64,000 nucleotides of DNA, taken from NCBI GenBank assembly GCA_017591395.1, contig WEDG01005447.1, forward strand, positions 1 through 64,000. Direction: 5' to 3'. Below the pieces are notes generated by a model. The model worked only from the letters and a program-made list of their open reading frames with translations, was not told the origin of the DNA and made no database searches. The first letter of the stretch is position 1. Each line of letters opens with the position of its first letter. The stretch is from Schistocephalus solidus. Its lineage: Eukaryota > Platyhelminthes > Cestoda > Diphyllobothriidea > Diphyllobothriidae. This document shows, piece after piece, positions 59,101 to 64,000 of this stretch. Position numbers and translations under genes: made by a program.

Positions 59101-60861
59101 TAAAAGTGATGGGTTTAACCGTCAGTTCTAAGTATACATAGCCAGGGACTCATAAGAATTACCATATAATCTTCCTCTTAAACAAGAAACGAAGTTCAGT
59201 TGAGTGCCTGAACAACTGAGCTGGGAATATTTGTTAAGGCAAGTTTAGTGGAAGGATCTCTAGGAAAAACGTTTGCGACAAAATGCTCAATCCGATAAAG
59301 ACATCTTGCTGCTGGCAGAAGATTGGCTACAAAACAAAAGGCAGGAAGGAACTTTTTAATATCCACCTGCCTGAGAGTCTGCAAGCCAATTCTGCAGTCG
59401 TCATCGTGAATGCTCGAGGACTGAGAAAAACTTCGATAAAAGTTTGTGTCTCCCTCAATGTTATCCAAATCCACGAGCATAGCAATATCTTTTAAAAAAA
59501 CTAAGCCAGCAACTATAAAGATACAGGAAGCTGAAATAAGAGATTGACAGACGACCGGAGCAATAAGATAACAGGGCACACCCAAAAAATGTTTCATATA
59601 AAAATCTATTTCGCTTCACAACATTCAGGACCAGAACAGACTGAATTTGGCACAATTCAAGGAAATGCAACGAAAGTCAAAGTATATTATGTAAATGAAC
59701 TCTAACAATCACCAAATTTTAAAATCATGGATGAATAGTTTGCCAAAACCCGAGTGTGACCAATGGGTTTGCTCCAAGTTCCCCTGCACATGTGATGATG
59801 AATTTTAATATTCGTCACGACGCTGGCTGCATATGGTATAGCTAACCTTTGCGCTCCAGGCACGCTTTTTAAGTTAAGAAATAACATTTATCTATAAATC
59901 ATCCAGGTCTTTATATTTTTGTACTTTGAAAGCACGATGTAGGTTTCTGTAGTTACTAGGTTACCCACCAGCATACCTAGAAAAGATCAGTATTTATGCG
60001 ATTAAACTGTGCTCACCTTCGTCTTCTGGGGTTATCAAGAAGGTTTAAACAGGTAATGAAATCATGAAGTGTGTATGATAAAGGTGATTCCACTCAAGGT
60101 CGCTAATCATCCCTATGTGTTGTACTAATAGGCCAGGAAGGAATAAAGGAGTAGTACAAAGGTGTAAAAAAAGTGTTCTTCAGCATCTAACTGGAAAGAG
60201 TAATCAAGAGAATTCAGCAAAATGCAGATAATCACTGTTACATACCCGGGCAATAAAGACACCCACAAGAGTTGTAGCTAACTCAGGAGCAGAACTTCCC
60301 GCGGCCATAAAGGTGGCACCGGCAACGTCAGGTTGCAGTCTCAAGACTAGAAAAAAAGTTGTTAACAAATTTATGTTGGCCTACCTTGGCTTATTATTTC
60401 TAGGCAAGGAATAAAATATTCATCACAAACTATTGCCAGAGCCAGAAACATGTATGCGGAAGCCAAGATGTGAATAATTACCGCCCCTGAGCGGCGCTGC
60501 TTCTGTGTAAAATGGTCCCTGGGAAAATTTTCTATTGCCAAAGGAGTGCAGTTTAAGTTTGTAAGAGGTTTGGCGGCCGGGTTTATTCCAAGTAGATATC
60601 GTCCTGAAACGGTACGGCCCTTATAATCTAGAAATAAAATGCAAAATCAGCAGAAAATTTACCATGTATTTCAACCCCACCTTGAGACCACAAATCAGTC
60701 GCAGTATATATTATCAATAGTTTTGTTAAATAAAAGAGCAGCAGGAGTGCTAATCCATAAAGTCGATAGGTCGACCGTCTTGAACGAAGAGAAGTGGAAC
60801 TCTTGTAGAAATATGGGCAGTTTTCATTATCTGGTCGTTCAGTGGAGGCGACTGAGTTCAT
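28952..60861 (-). CDS. SLC24A: K+-dependent Na+/Ca2+ exchanger, SLC24A3/4/5 (NCKX) type, complete 10-exon gene
   Basis: Exports Ca2+ together with K+ in exchange for Na+ across a membrane. Coding sequence is 1815 nt (604 residues plus stop) with all nine junctions in phase. An N-terminal hydrophobic segment lies near residues 38-55. Alpha-1 has the block [17 protein letters not shown] with Glu169; alpha-2 has [13 protein letters not shown] with Asp484 and GSNIFDILV with Asp511, equivalents of the ion-binding Glu188, Asp548 and Asp575 of human NCKX2. Residues about 265-430 form the cytoplasmic loop. The last span ([13 protein letters not shown]...YELNIF) resembles the NCKX3/4 end more than NCKX1/2. 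The ATG has an in-frame TAA two codons upstream. An oddity is Asp194-Tyr195 in the alpha-1 repeat, where vertebrate relatives have Val-Phe. Introns 1 and 2 are 35 and 38 bp; intron 8 is 10.5 kb. Assignment to a subfamily is inference. Confidence 0.95.
29600..30145 (+). repeat. Dispersed AT-rich repeat, family E
   Basis: The block GGCTGCCAGCTTTTGAAAGA...ACTCTGTGAAAAGTGC resembles 35.4 kb (direct). The block GGATCCACATCG...GTGACCTCTGCCTCAGAGCA...GAGAAATGGGTG resembles 35.6 kb in inverted orientation. A very AT-rich core lies at 29845-29925. It is located in NCKX intron 9. Confidence 0.55.
30146..31055. other. NCKX intron 9 remainder, unrecognised open frames
   Basis: A 105-codon plus frame (30268-30585) overlaps a 93-codon minus frame; neither has a known domain. 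Nothing else is recognised. Confidence 0.35.
31058..31076. repeat. GA microsatellite
   Basis: About nine GA units in NCKX intron 9, just upstream of a family A repeat copy. It may be the internal simple tract seen in other copies of that family. Confidence 0.85.
31140..31290 (+). repeat. Family A repeat, plus copy
   Basis: AGAGCATGATAGATGCTGCG followed by TAAGTCTACTTTC, then ACATGCAAGGCACCG and CCGTGCCGTGGGACACATGA, aligns with 45.25-45.40 kb and with the reverse complement of 5.7-5.9 kb. Confidence 0.6.
31532..31657 (-). CDS. SLC24A: NCKX exon 9 (alpha-2 repeat, second half)
   Basis: Acceptor TCTCTTTTCCAG, 41 codons, donor GTCAGT. It encodes [20 protein letters not shown] then MGLPWILR. 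Asp511 is the residue whose equivalent is linked to K+ dependence. It is separated from exon 8 by the largest intron of the gene. Confidence 0.97.
31658..34770. other. NCKX intron 8, right-end part, nothing recognised
   Basis: Mostly unique DNA. Frames such as minus 32573-32848 (91 codons) have no known domain. A short run at 33270-33320 resembles degenerate CCCTAA repeats. A GC-richer patch at 31950-32110 may be an old repeat. Confidence 0.4.
34775..34990 (-). repeat. Family A repeat, minus copy
   Basis: The reverse complement reads GAGAGTACCGCAGATGC...TTTACGCGCAAGTCACCGTC...GTGTAGCATATGGTAGACG, collinear with the copies at 5.7-5.9 and 49.7-49.8 kb. Confidence 0.6.
35300..36110. repeat. AT-rich foldback element, family E
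   Basis: The left arm near 35395-35460 (GGATGTCGGCATTTGAACGA...TCTGTAAAAAAGGC) matches the reverse complement of 35945-36035 (GGATGCCAGCGTTTGAAAGA...GTGTAAAAAAGG), so the unit has diverged long terminal inverted repeats. The interior has no coding frame. It lies in NCKX intron 8. Confidence 0.55.
36111..38580. other. AT-rich noncoding part of NCKX intron 8
   Basis: No exon, gene or repeat is recognised. Open frames are 60-64 codons at most. A short TACCCTAACCCTACC run near 38490 is telomere-like in sequence but too short to matter. Confidence 0.5.
38585..38720 (+). mobile_element. tRNA-derived SINE, family 1, degraded
   Basis: GCGGGCCTCATAGTTCAGTT followed by GACTACAACATTG is a decayed A-box region. 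CATGGGTTCTAATCTCACC is a decayed B box. The tail AAATCTGCCAAAATCCTCTA matches the 22.8-kb copy. Confidence 0.7.
38820..39000 (+). mobile_element. tRNA-derived SINE, family 1, well preserved
   Basis: The leader GGTGGATTCTATACAT is followed by GGGGCCCTTATAGCTCAGTG GGCTAGAGC (A box) and GTGGGTTCGAATCCTACCGA (canonical B box). The acceptor-stem halves still partly pair, but the variable region is too long and the arms are broken, so this is a SINE head rather than a tRNA gene. Confidence 0.8.
39755..39865 (-). mobile_element. tRNA-derived SINE, family 1, inverted partner
   Basis: On the minus strand GGCTGTACTAAAACCCTCC...GCTGGCGTTGGTTCGAATCC followed by CACCGAGGCCGCCGAG aligns with the 38.9-kb copy, including the B box. 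The first half of the A box is missing. Confidence 0.75.
40075..40465. repeat. Foldback element, family D
   Basis: The left arm 40092-40170, reverse-complemented, gives GAATTCCTCACAGCGGTGCC...GTCTGGGCTTTTA...TACCTGTGCTG. The right arm 40223-40300 reads GAATTCCTCGCAGCTGTGCC...GTCTGGGCCATTAACTTGTACCTGTGTTG. The centre is about 50 bp. Sequence beyond the right arm matches the left half of the 25.2-kb copy in inverse. Confidence 0.75.
40466..42124. other. NCKX intron 8, left-end part, nothing recognised
   Basis: No repeat or exon recognised. The longest frames (88 codons plus at 41658, 76 codons minus at 41357) have no domain. Confidence 0.5.
42125..42226 (-). CDS. SLC24A: NCKX exon 8 (alpha-2 repeat, first half)
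   Basis: Acceptor TTATTGTTTTAG, 33 codons, donor GTACGT. It encodes [20 protein letters not shown] followed by [10 protein letters not shown], with the ion-binding Asp484. Confidence 0.98.
42227..43501. other. NCKX intron 7, nothing recognised
   Basis: 1.3-kb AT-rich intron between two firm exons; no repeat or RNA gene seen. Confidence 0.6.
43502..43834 (-). CDS. SLC24A: NCKX exon 7 (rest of loop, TM6 and TM7)
   Basis: Acceptor TCTTACTGACAG, 110 codons, donor GTAAGT. After the loop it encodes [20 protein letters not shown] then [11 protein letters not shown] and a membrane span ending MMWMISVV, matching the NCKX4 order TWPLIFLLCVTIPNC...W. Confidence 0.96.
43835..45215. other. NCKX intron 6, noncoding part
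   Basis: No feature recognised between exon 7 and the foldback repeat that starts near 45.2 kb. Confidence 0.5.
45220..46040. repeat. Composite inverted-repeat element (family A arms around a family B core)
   Basis: The left flank carries GAGTGCGGTAGATGCAGTG and the right flank, reverse-complemented, GAGTGCGGTAGATGCAAGG, with GCGATGGTC-type and GTACGAC...GCAACGAA-type blocks following in both directions. The core 45395-45735 is the family B unit with terminal inverted repeats. A TCC microsatellite (45928-45959) lies in the right arm. It sits in NCKX intron 6. Confidence 0.65.
45928..45959. repeat. TCC microsatellite
   Basis: About ten TCC units with one CCC variant, in the position where the 5.9-kb copy of the same repeat has a C15 run. 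Confidence 0.9.
46430..46746 (-). CDS. SLC24A: NCKX exon 6 (TM5 and first part of cytoplasmic loop)
   Basis: Acceptor TTGCCGCAACAG, 105 codons, donor GTAAGC. It encodes [20 protein letters not shown] and then a hydrophilic loop with a Gly/Ser-rich stretch and acidic end. The loop does not align with vertebrate loops, as is usual for this family. Confidence 0.95.
46747..48955. other. NCKX intron 5, right-hand noncoding part
   Basis: No exon, RNA gene or repeat is recognised. Open frames of up to 96 codons (47952-48242, plus) have no domain. Confidence 0.5.
48960..49195 (-). mobile_element. tRNA-derived SINE, family 2
   Basis: On the minus strand ATGACGCAGTGGTTTAGAGC is the A-box region and CAGGTCGCGGGTTCGTGCCT the B box, inside a longer unit whose flanks (CAGTTGTCGCAAC...GACTGG) recur at 49.3-49.5 and 50.6-50.8 kb. 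Confidence 0.75.
49205..49290 (+). repeat. Family C block
   Basis: CAGGGCTCGCTCTAGAACCC...GGCTACTGCTTTAGGCAGCA followed by TACATTACCGACA matches 19.25-19.34 kb and each arm of the 50.46-kb palindrome. It lies directly between two family 2 SINEs. Confidence 0.6.
49300..49525 (-). mobile_element. tRNA-derived SINE, family 2
   Basis: On the minus strand CATGACGTAGTGGGTTAGAG and CAGTTCACAGGTTTGAGCCT are the A-box and B-box regions. It is oriented the same way as the preceding copy, with the family C block between them. Confidence 0.75.
49600..49860 (+). repeat. Family A repeat, plus copy
   Basis: AGAGCGCGGTAGATTCAGCG followed by CACGTCTACTATCACTTAAA, then GTGTCCCTGCACCACC, matches the reverse complement of 5.72-5.95 kb, including the flank CTCGACTCTGTCCTGACACC. 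Confidence 0.65.
50461..50589. repeat. Near-perfect palindrome of two family C arms
   Basis: The left arm GTAGTGTCTTGGAGTTTGCT...CGGCTAGTGATACAGGTA is followed almost without a spacer by its inverse, whose reverse complement reads GTAGTGCCCTCAGGCTCGCT...TGGCTAGTGATATAGGTA. The arms are about 64 bp each. This could form a long hairpin in DNA or in the intron transcript. Confidence 0.8.
50590..50830 (+). mobile_element. tRNA-derived SINE, family 2
   Basis: GGAGCCGTGGGTTAGAGCTT and CAGGTTGCGGGTTCTAACTC are A-box and B-box regions on the plus strand. The unit matches the two minus copies at 49.0-49.5 kb and is joined directly to the palindrome on its left and a family B unit on its right. Confidence 0.75.
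50830..51160 (+). repeat. Family B repeat
   Basis: GATGGGATAGGAGCTAGAGT...GTTAGGTCAGCGTGTAG...GCAATACGGTCTAATCC...CTGCTAAAA is collinear with 45.46-45.56 and 55.32-55.42 kb. The end GTCGTACAAGAGTTCATTAC CGGCTGATGGGATCGCAC is the terminal inverted repeat phrase of the family. Confidence 0.65.
51165..53341. other. NCKX intron 5, left-hand noncoding part
   Basis: Contains an AGC/AGT microsatellite at 51904-51934. A minus frame at 51443-51634 (63 codons) and a plus frame at 52641-52889 have no recognised domain. Confidence 0.45.
51904..51934. repeat. AGC-type microsatellite
   Basis: Imperfect AGC/AGT/AGA triplet run in NCKX intron 5. Confidence 0.85.
53342..53442 (-). CDS. SLC24A: NCKX exon 5 (TM4 region)
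   Basis: Acceptor TTTTTTTCATCAAG, 33 codons plus two bases, donor GTAAGT. It encodes [20 protein letters not shown] then [11 protein letters not shown], matching vertebrate LTWWPLFRD...DEKV. Confidence 0.95.
53443..55260. other. NCKX intron 4, right-hand noncoding part
   Basis: No gene or clear repeat recognised. Sequence at 55100-55260 may be the diverged left flank of the family B copy that follows. Confidence 0.45.
55265..55610 (+). repeat. Family B repeat with telomere-like core
   Basis: CCTACCCTACCCCGGCAACG AATGC, then GATAGATAGGGCTAAGGTTAGGGTTAGG, GTGTAGGAAGG and CTACGGTCTAATTGAGTGC follow the family order, ending near GTCGTACAAACATT. The GGTTAGGGTTAGG run resembles the flatworm telomere repeat but occurs as part of the repeat unit. 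Confidence 0.65.
55615..57746. other. NCKX intron 4, left-hand noncoding part
   Basis: Open frames of 75-90 codons at 56778-57265 (plus) and 57268-57495 (minus) show no known domain; the latter lies just past exon 4. No repeat is recognised. Confidence 0.4.
57747..57833 (-). CDS. SLC24A: NCKX exon 4 (alpha-1 repeat, second half)
   Basis: 29 codons, donor GTAATC. It encodes [20 protein letters not shown] and then SVCALFSKE. The asparagine of the GSA--N motif is kept, but the two residues before it are Asp-Tyr rather than the usual Val-Phe. Confidence 0.96.
57834..58370. other. NCKX intron 3, first part, nothing recognised
   Basis: AT-rich noncoding DNA between exon 4 and a SINE copy. Confidence 0.5.
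58375..58505 (-). mobile_element. tRNA-derived SINE, family 1
   Basis: On the minus strand GGGCCTCGTGGCTCAGGTGG followed by TTATAGCGTTGAC is the A-box region. The flanks GGCTCCTGGTCC and GGTGGATTCTAAA match the leader of other family 1 copies. Confidence 0.65.
59196..59597 (-). other. Unrecognised 133-codon open frame inside NCKX intron 3
   Basis: Runs in the same direction as the host gene from ATG at 59597. It has a hydrophobic N-terminal third ([20 protein letters not shown]) and a second moderately hydrophobic patch. I recognise no family. The length could be chance in a 64-kb window; conservation or transcript evidence is needed to call it a gene. Confidence 0.2.
60246..60346 (-). CDS. 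SLC24A: NCKX exon 3 (alpha-1 repeat, first half)
   Basis: Acceptor TTTTTTTCTAG, 33 codons, donor GTATGT. It encodes [20 protein letters not shown] followed by LVGVFIAR, the alpha-1 signature with catalytic Glu169. Confidence 0.98.
60385..60627 (-). CDS. SLC24A: NCKX exon 2 (TM1)
   Basis: Acceptor TTTTATTTCTAG, 80 codons, donor GTAGGC. It encodes [15 protein letters not shown] and then [19 protein letters not shown], matching the conserved pre-TM1 and TM1 blocks of NCKX proteins. The intron before it is 35 bp and the one after it 38 bp. Confidence 0.95.
60663..60861 (-). CDS. SLC24A: NCKX exon 1 (start codon, N-terminal hydrophobic segment)
   Basis: 66 codons plus one base from ATG at 60861. 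It encodes [10 protein letters not shown]... and a hydrophobic helix ([18 protein letters not shown]) that could be a signal anchor. Donor is GTAAAT. No family motif is present here, but the phase and the 35-bp gap to exon 2 support it. Confidence 0.75.
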
Positions 60862-62300
60862 GATTTAACCTGCAACATACGAGTGATAAAGCTAAGGACA
60901 GAAAAGTAGAGGGCAAAAAACGTGGAACTAAGAGGGCTTTCGGGTAAATAAACGAAAGCAAAAAGGTATGCGGTAGCCATTACAGCAGCTTGTACTAATT
61001 ATCTTGGTTTTGAAATACCAATTGACATCCATAGTAGTGTTACAAAATACTATAGAACAGAAAGAATAATAAATAGAATGCTTAGAAATTGGGAATAGTG
61101 GCCGTTACTTAAGTGAGAAAGAATTTTTAAAGTCCCAAGTAAAAACTGTATCGCTTAAAAAAAGTATTTGTAGAAATGCTCTAACTATAAGCTAAAAATA
61201 AGGTAATATGTACGAAATCTATCGTGCGATGTCCCCCTGGTTAATCAGACTCAACAAGGCAAACGCCTACATAAGGGCGCCAGAAAATCGTCTTAACAAG
61301 CACAATGAGTCAGATTTACTAGTAGTTATACGGTTGAGCATCTTCCTTAGAGATATGTGGTCTTGAGTGGCTATGAGTAAAATTTTTGGACATGTAAATG
61401 AAAGCTTCGCCAACTCGAGACACATTGTCCATATTCATGTGACCAGGAAACAATATGGCATGAAGTTAAAATTTATGCAAGCATTAAATTATACTTACAT
61501 GATTTTTCAGTACCGCATTAGTATTCTTAGCGTTTATAGTGGTAATGCCAGTCTCAGTAAGCGTTTTAAATAAGAGATAGGGAAATATCTAAGAGCAATT
61601 TCAGTAGGACAAAACGCACAGAGAAATTAATAGGACTGAGTTCTATCTGACATTAATTTTGAATTTTTTTATCGTAATAAATTTCATAAGATCAATGATA
61701 ATATTCACTTATTTGAACACTTAAATACACGCATGTACATATATTGCCTCTGCAATAACCTAGAACCCTAGATCGATATGGACGGAGTACTATCCTTCTA
61801 TCTCCTGGTGCAGTCCCCCTCAGAGCAAGGTAACCAACGTAGGGAATAAAAGCAAAGAAGAAAAACGAACCTTTTTAAAACGCCAAAAATAGAAAACACA
61901 AATCATGAATTGAAAAATCAAAACGCTGATAAAATACTTAAATTTTGGTAAAAAATTTAATTATGACATTTTGAAAGGCTAATTTGAAATATGAATTTTA
62001 CGAGAGTCGCGTTTTGGAAATATTATGCCATCAAACCTTCTTTTAAAATCAGATAGTGTTGGCGATAAGCGTCTCGCTTGGTAGCGAGTTCGAAGGTCGT
62101 ACCACGCGTTGGTTTAAGAAAAACCTTCTGAGATCCAATCCAGTGCAACCGCTTGTGACCTTGGAAGAGTGCCCATGCCAATGAGTTGTGGAAGGAAACT
62201 TGAAGATATCCTCCGCCTCAGAGAGGAACCAGGGCCATGGATAATGCTAAATACTCAGAGTAGAGCACATGGTAAATGACTGTATGACACGGGAATAAGA
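60862..62300. other. Region upstream of the exchanger start
   Basis: Should contain the NCKX 5' UTR and promoter; no specific element can be placed. AT-rich, with no gene recognised. The part after about 62050 is GC-richer and may belong to the LINE cluster to its right. Confidence 0.4.
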
Positions 62301-62310
62301 AACATTTCTT

Positions 62311-63550
62311 CTACCTGTCTCGGCATGTTAAAGCCTGAAGACCGCAGACAATCGAGTTTGGTATTGGAGGCAAACTTCTTACGTGGATCAAGAATTTTCT
62401 CGTCGGTCGTTCCCAAGTGGTCTGCGTAGGTGGATCGCGATCAAAGCGCACAGTCATCGAGAGTGGAGTTCCGCAAGGTTCAGTTCTCGGACCAATCCTA
62501 TTTCTCTTGTTTATTAATGATTGTGTACAGGAATTGGACTGTGACTTTGCTATGTTTGCGGACGATATAAAAATTTGGAAAGTTATCAACAATGCTGCCG
62601 ATGGATACGATTTCCAAGAAAATCTCCATCGATTGGACGAGTGGTCCCGCAAATGGCTCTTGTCCTTCAACTCAAACAAATGCGCCCTGCTACGTCTGGG
62701 AAGTCGGAATCAGGTCACTGATATGCGACCCTACTTTTTGAACGGTAGGCCACTCCGAGAAACACACACACACAGAAGGATCTCGGCGTTTGGATGACAG
62801 ACAACCTGAAGCCTTCTAAGCAATGCTGCAAGGCGGCTAAATCCGCCAATTCAATGCTGTACTCTATCAAGCGGGCATTTAAAGTTTTCGATGAAGACTG
62901 CTTTTCTAAAGTCTTTGGTACGTTTGTTAGGCCCCATCTTGAATATGCGATCCAAGCCTGGCGACCGTGGACCCAACAGGACTACAAAATGCTCGAAAGG
63001 GTACAGCGACGAGCCACAAAATTAGTAAGAGTTCAAGGTGAACTGCCATATGAAATTCGCCTAAATAACCTACAGCTCTATCCTCTGAGTTATAGGCAGT
63101 TGCGCGGAGACTTGATAAAAACCTTCCGTATCGTGCGTGGCATGGATTGCGCCCTCCTATGTAATGACTTTTTCCAACTTGCTACTACGAATAATCTCCG
63201 TGGTCATCCACTCAATCTAAGTGTGCCCCAAGTAAGATTGGATGTGAGGAAGTATTTTTTCACCAACCGTGTCTTGAAACCGTGGAATAACCTACCTGAG
63301 GTGATTGTAATGTCCCAGTCTGTGGATATATTTAAACATCGGCTTGACATTCATATGTTGCTGCACCAGGAAGATTATGTGACTACTTTACCTTAACAAT
63401 ATCCGTGTACCACGTTAATCTGCCTGCATTCACTTGACTGTAACTTTTTTTACATTGCTTATTATTCTTCCGACTTTCTGTATCAAATAGGGATTTCAAA
63501 GGCGTAAAGCCTATTTTTCTCAAATACACTGAACTGAACTGAACTGAACC
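62311..63550 (+). mobile_element. CR1-like LINE, 5'-truncated, with pentamer 3' tail
   Basis: Encodes the reverse transcriptase from about the SGVPQGSVLGPILFLLFIND block through catalytic FADDIKIW to the C terminus (LRGHPLNLSVPQVRLDVRKY...PWNNLP). It then has a short 3' UTR and a tail of TGAAC units (63526-63550). It is the same family type as the 20-22 kb copy but a distinct sequence. The endonuclease and the N-terminal part of the reverse transcriptase are missing. Confidence 0.9.
62417..63396 (+). pseudogene. LINE reverse transcriptase, C-terminal part, one main frameshift
   Basis: Two segments, 62417-62797 and 62794-63396, are joined across a frameshift at a CA microsatellite (62763-62774), where the family motif KDLGVW is expected. 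The DD box is intact in the first segment. The second segment is open for 200 codons to its stop at 63394-63396, so the copy is young. Confidence 0.88.
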
Positions 63551-63555
63551 CTCCG

Positions 63556-63990
63556 TCGCACCTGTTCGAGGATGTCAACATCATTCTTCATCCATAGTGT
63601 CCAGGCTGCCTTTCCGGAATTTGAATGTGGTCTAACAAGCACGCTGAAGTTTCTTCCACGATATCAGTGGACCATTTTAAACGAACGTCCGATACAGTGT
63701 AACGTATCTGGACCGCTTTCTTACGGTGTTCTGACGGAACCAAGTAAAATAGGGTTTTCTGGGATACTTTTCGACCGGCATTACTGTGTAGGACCGTACG
63801 CTTCAAAATATAAAATTTAAGCAGCCAACTGGTCGAAAAGACAATCAGTTTGTTGATATTCAATGTTAAACTTTTTGCGTTGTCTGTGCAGTTCACGCCA
63901 GCCCATACTTTTATATATCACCTGCAAGCATGACAGTTTCACGTTTAAAGTCATAACGGCCAAAAACAGAACCCAGGCGGACTAAACTTT
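63556..63990 (-). mobile_element. Older LINE reverse-transcriptase fragment, cut by window edge
   Basis: On the minus strand VMLAGDI near 63930, LTLNINK near 63860 and IVFSTSWLLKF follow the order of a LINE palm-to-thumb region, and the end gives RPHSNSGKAAWTLW and DVDILEQVRRRV, equivalent to the FVRPHLEYAIQAWRPW...ERVQRRA region of the neighbouring LINE. Many frame breaks. It faces the younger plus-strand LINE tail to tail. Confidence 0.6.
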
Positions 63991-64000
63991 TCACTTTAGC

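Noticed and set aside
1..64000. CRISPR array, operons or a prokaryotic system
   Set aside because: No regularly spaced repeats of that kind; introns and LINEs show nuclear eukaryotic DNA.

Overview
This is nuclear DNA from a repeat-rich eukaryote, almost certainly a parasitic flatworm and most likely a tapeworm of the diphyllobothriidean kind; a trematode is not excluded. The reasons are split genes that mix 35-56 bp mini-introns with introns of up to 10 kb, RTE-like and CR1-like LINEs including one with a C-terminal C2H2 tail, several tRNA-derived SINE copies, and very low coding density. The taxonomic placement is inference; the gene structures are read directly from the sequence.

Two complete or nearly complete protein genes are present and converge on each other. 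On the plus strand, 2269-16985 holds a 13-exon model (452 residues) for a TMEM209 homologue (Pfam family named 'Cytochrome B561, N terminal'), a two-pass nuclear-envelope protein. Exons 5 to 13 are strongly supported by homology and by reading phase; exons 2 to 4 are tentative. On the minus strand, 60861 down to 28952 holds a complete 10-exon gene (604 residues, phases all consistent) for a potassium-dependent sodium/calcium exchanger of the SLC24A3/4/5 type, with both alpha repeats intact.

The rest is repeats and unique noncoding DNA. TMEM209 intron 7 holds a decayed RTE-like LINE (6297-8614) and a CR1-like LINE 3' end (8595-9095). Its next intron holds a TA-flanked MITE (11722-12150) and a young 290-bp tandem duplication (12563-13145). 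The 12-kb space between the two genes holds a CR1-like LINE (about 19990-22400), SINEs and a palindromic repeat. The exchanger introns carry SINE copies and several different families of inverted-repeat (foldback) elements at about 29.6-30.1, 35.3-36.1, 40.1-40.5, 45.2-46.0 and 50.46-50.59 kb. Beyond the exchanger start the right edge holds a 5'-truncated CR1-like LINE on the plus strand (62311-63550) next to an older LINE reverse-transcriptase fragment on the minus strand.

I see no functional link between the two genes. No rRNA, clear tRNA gene, CRISPR array or bacterial-type operon is present.
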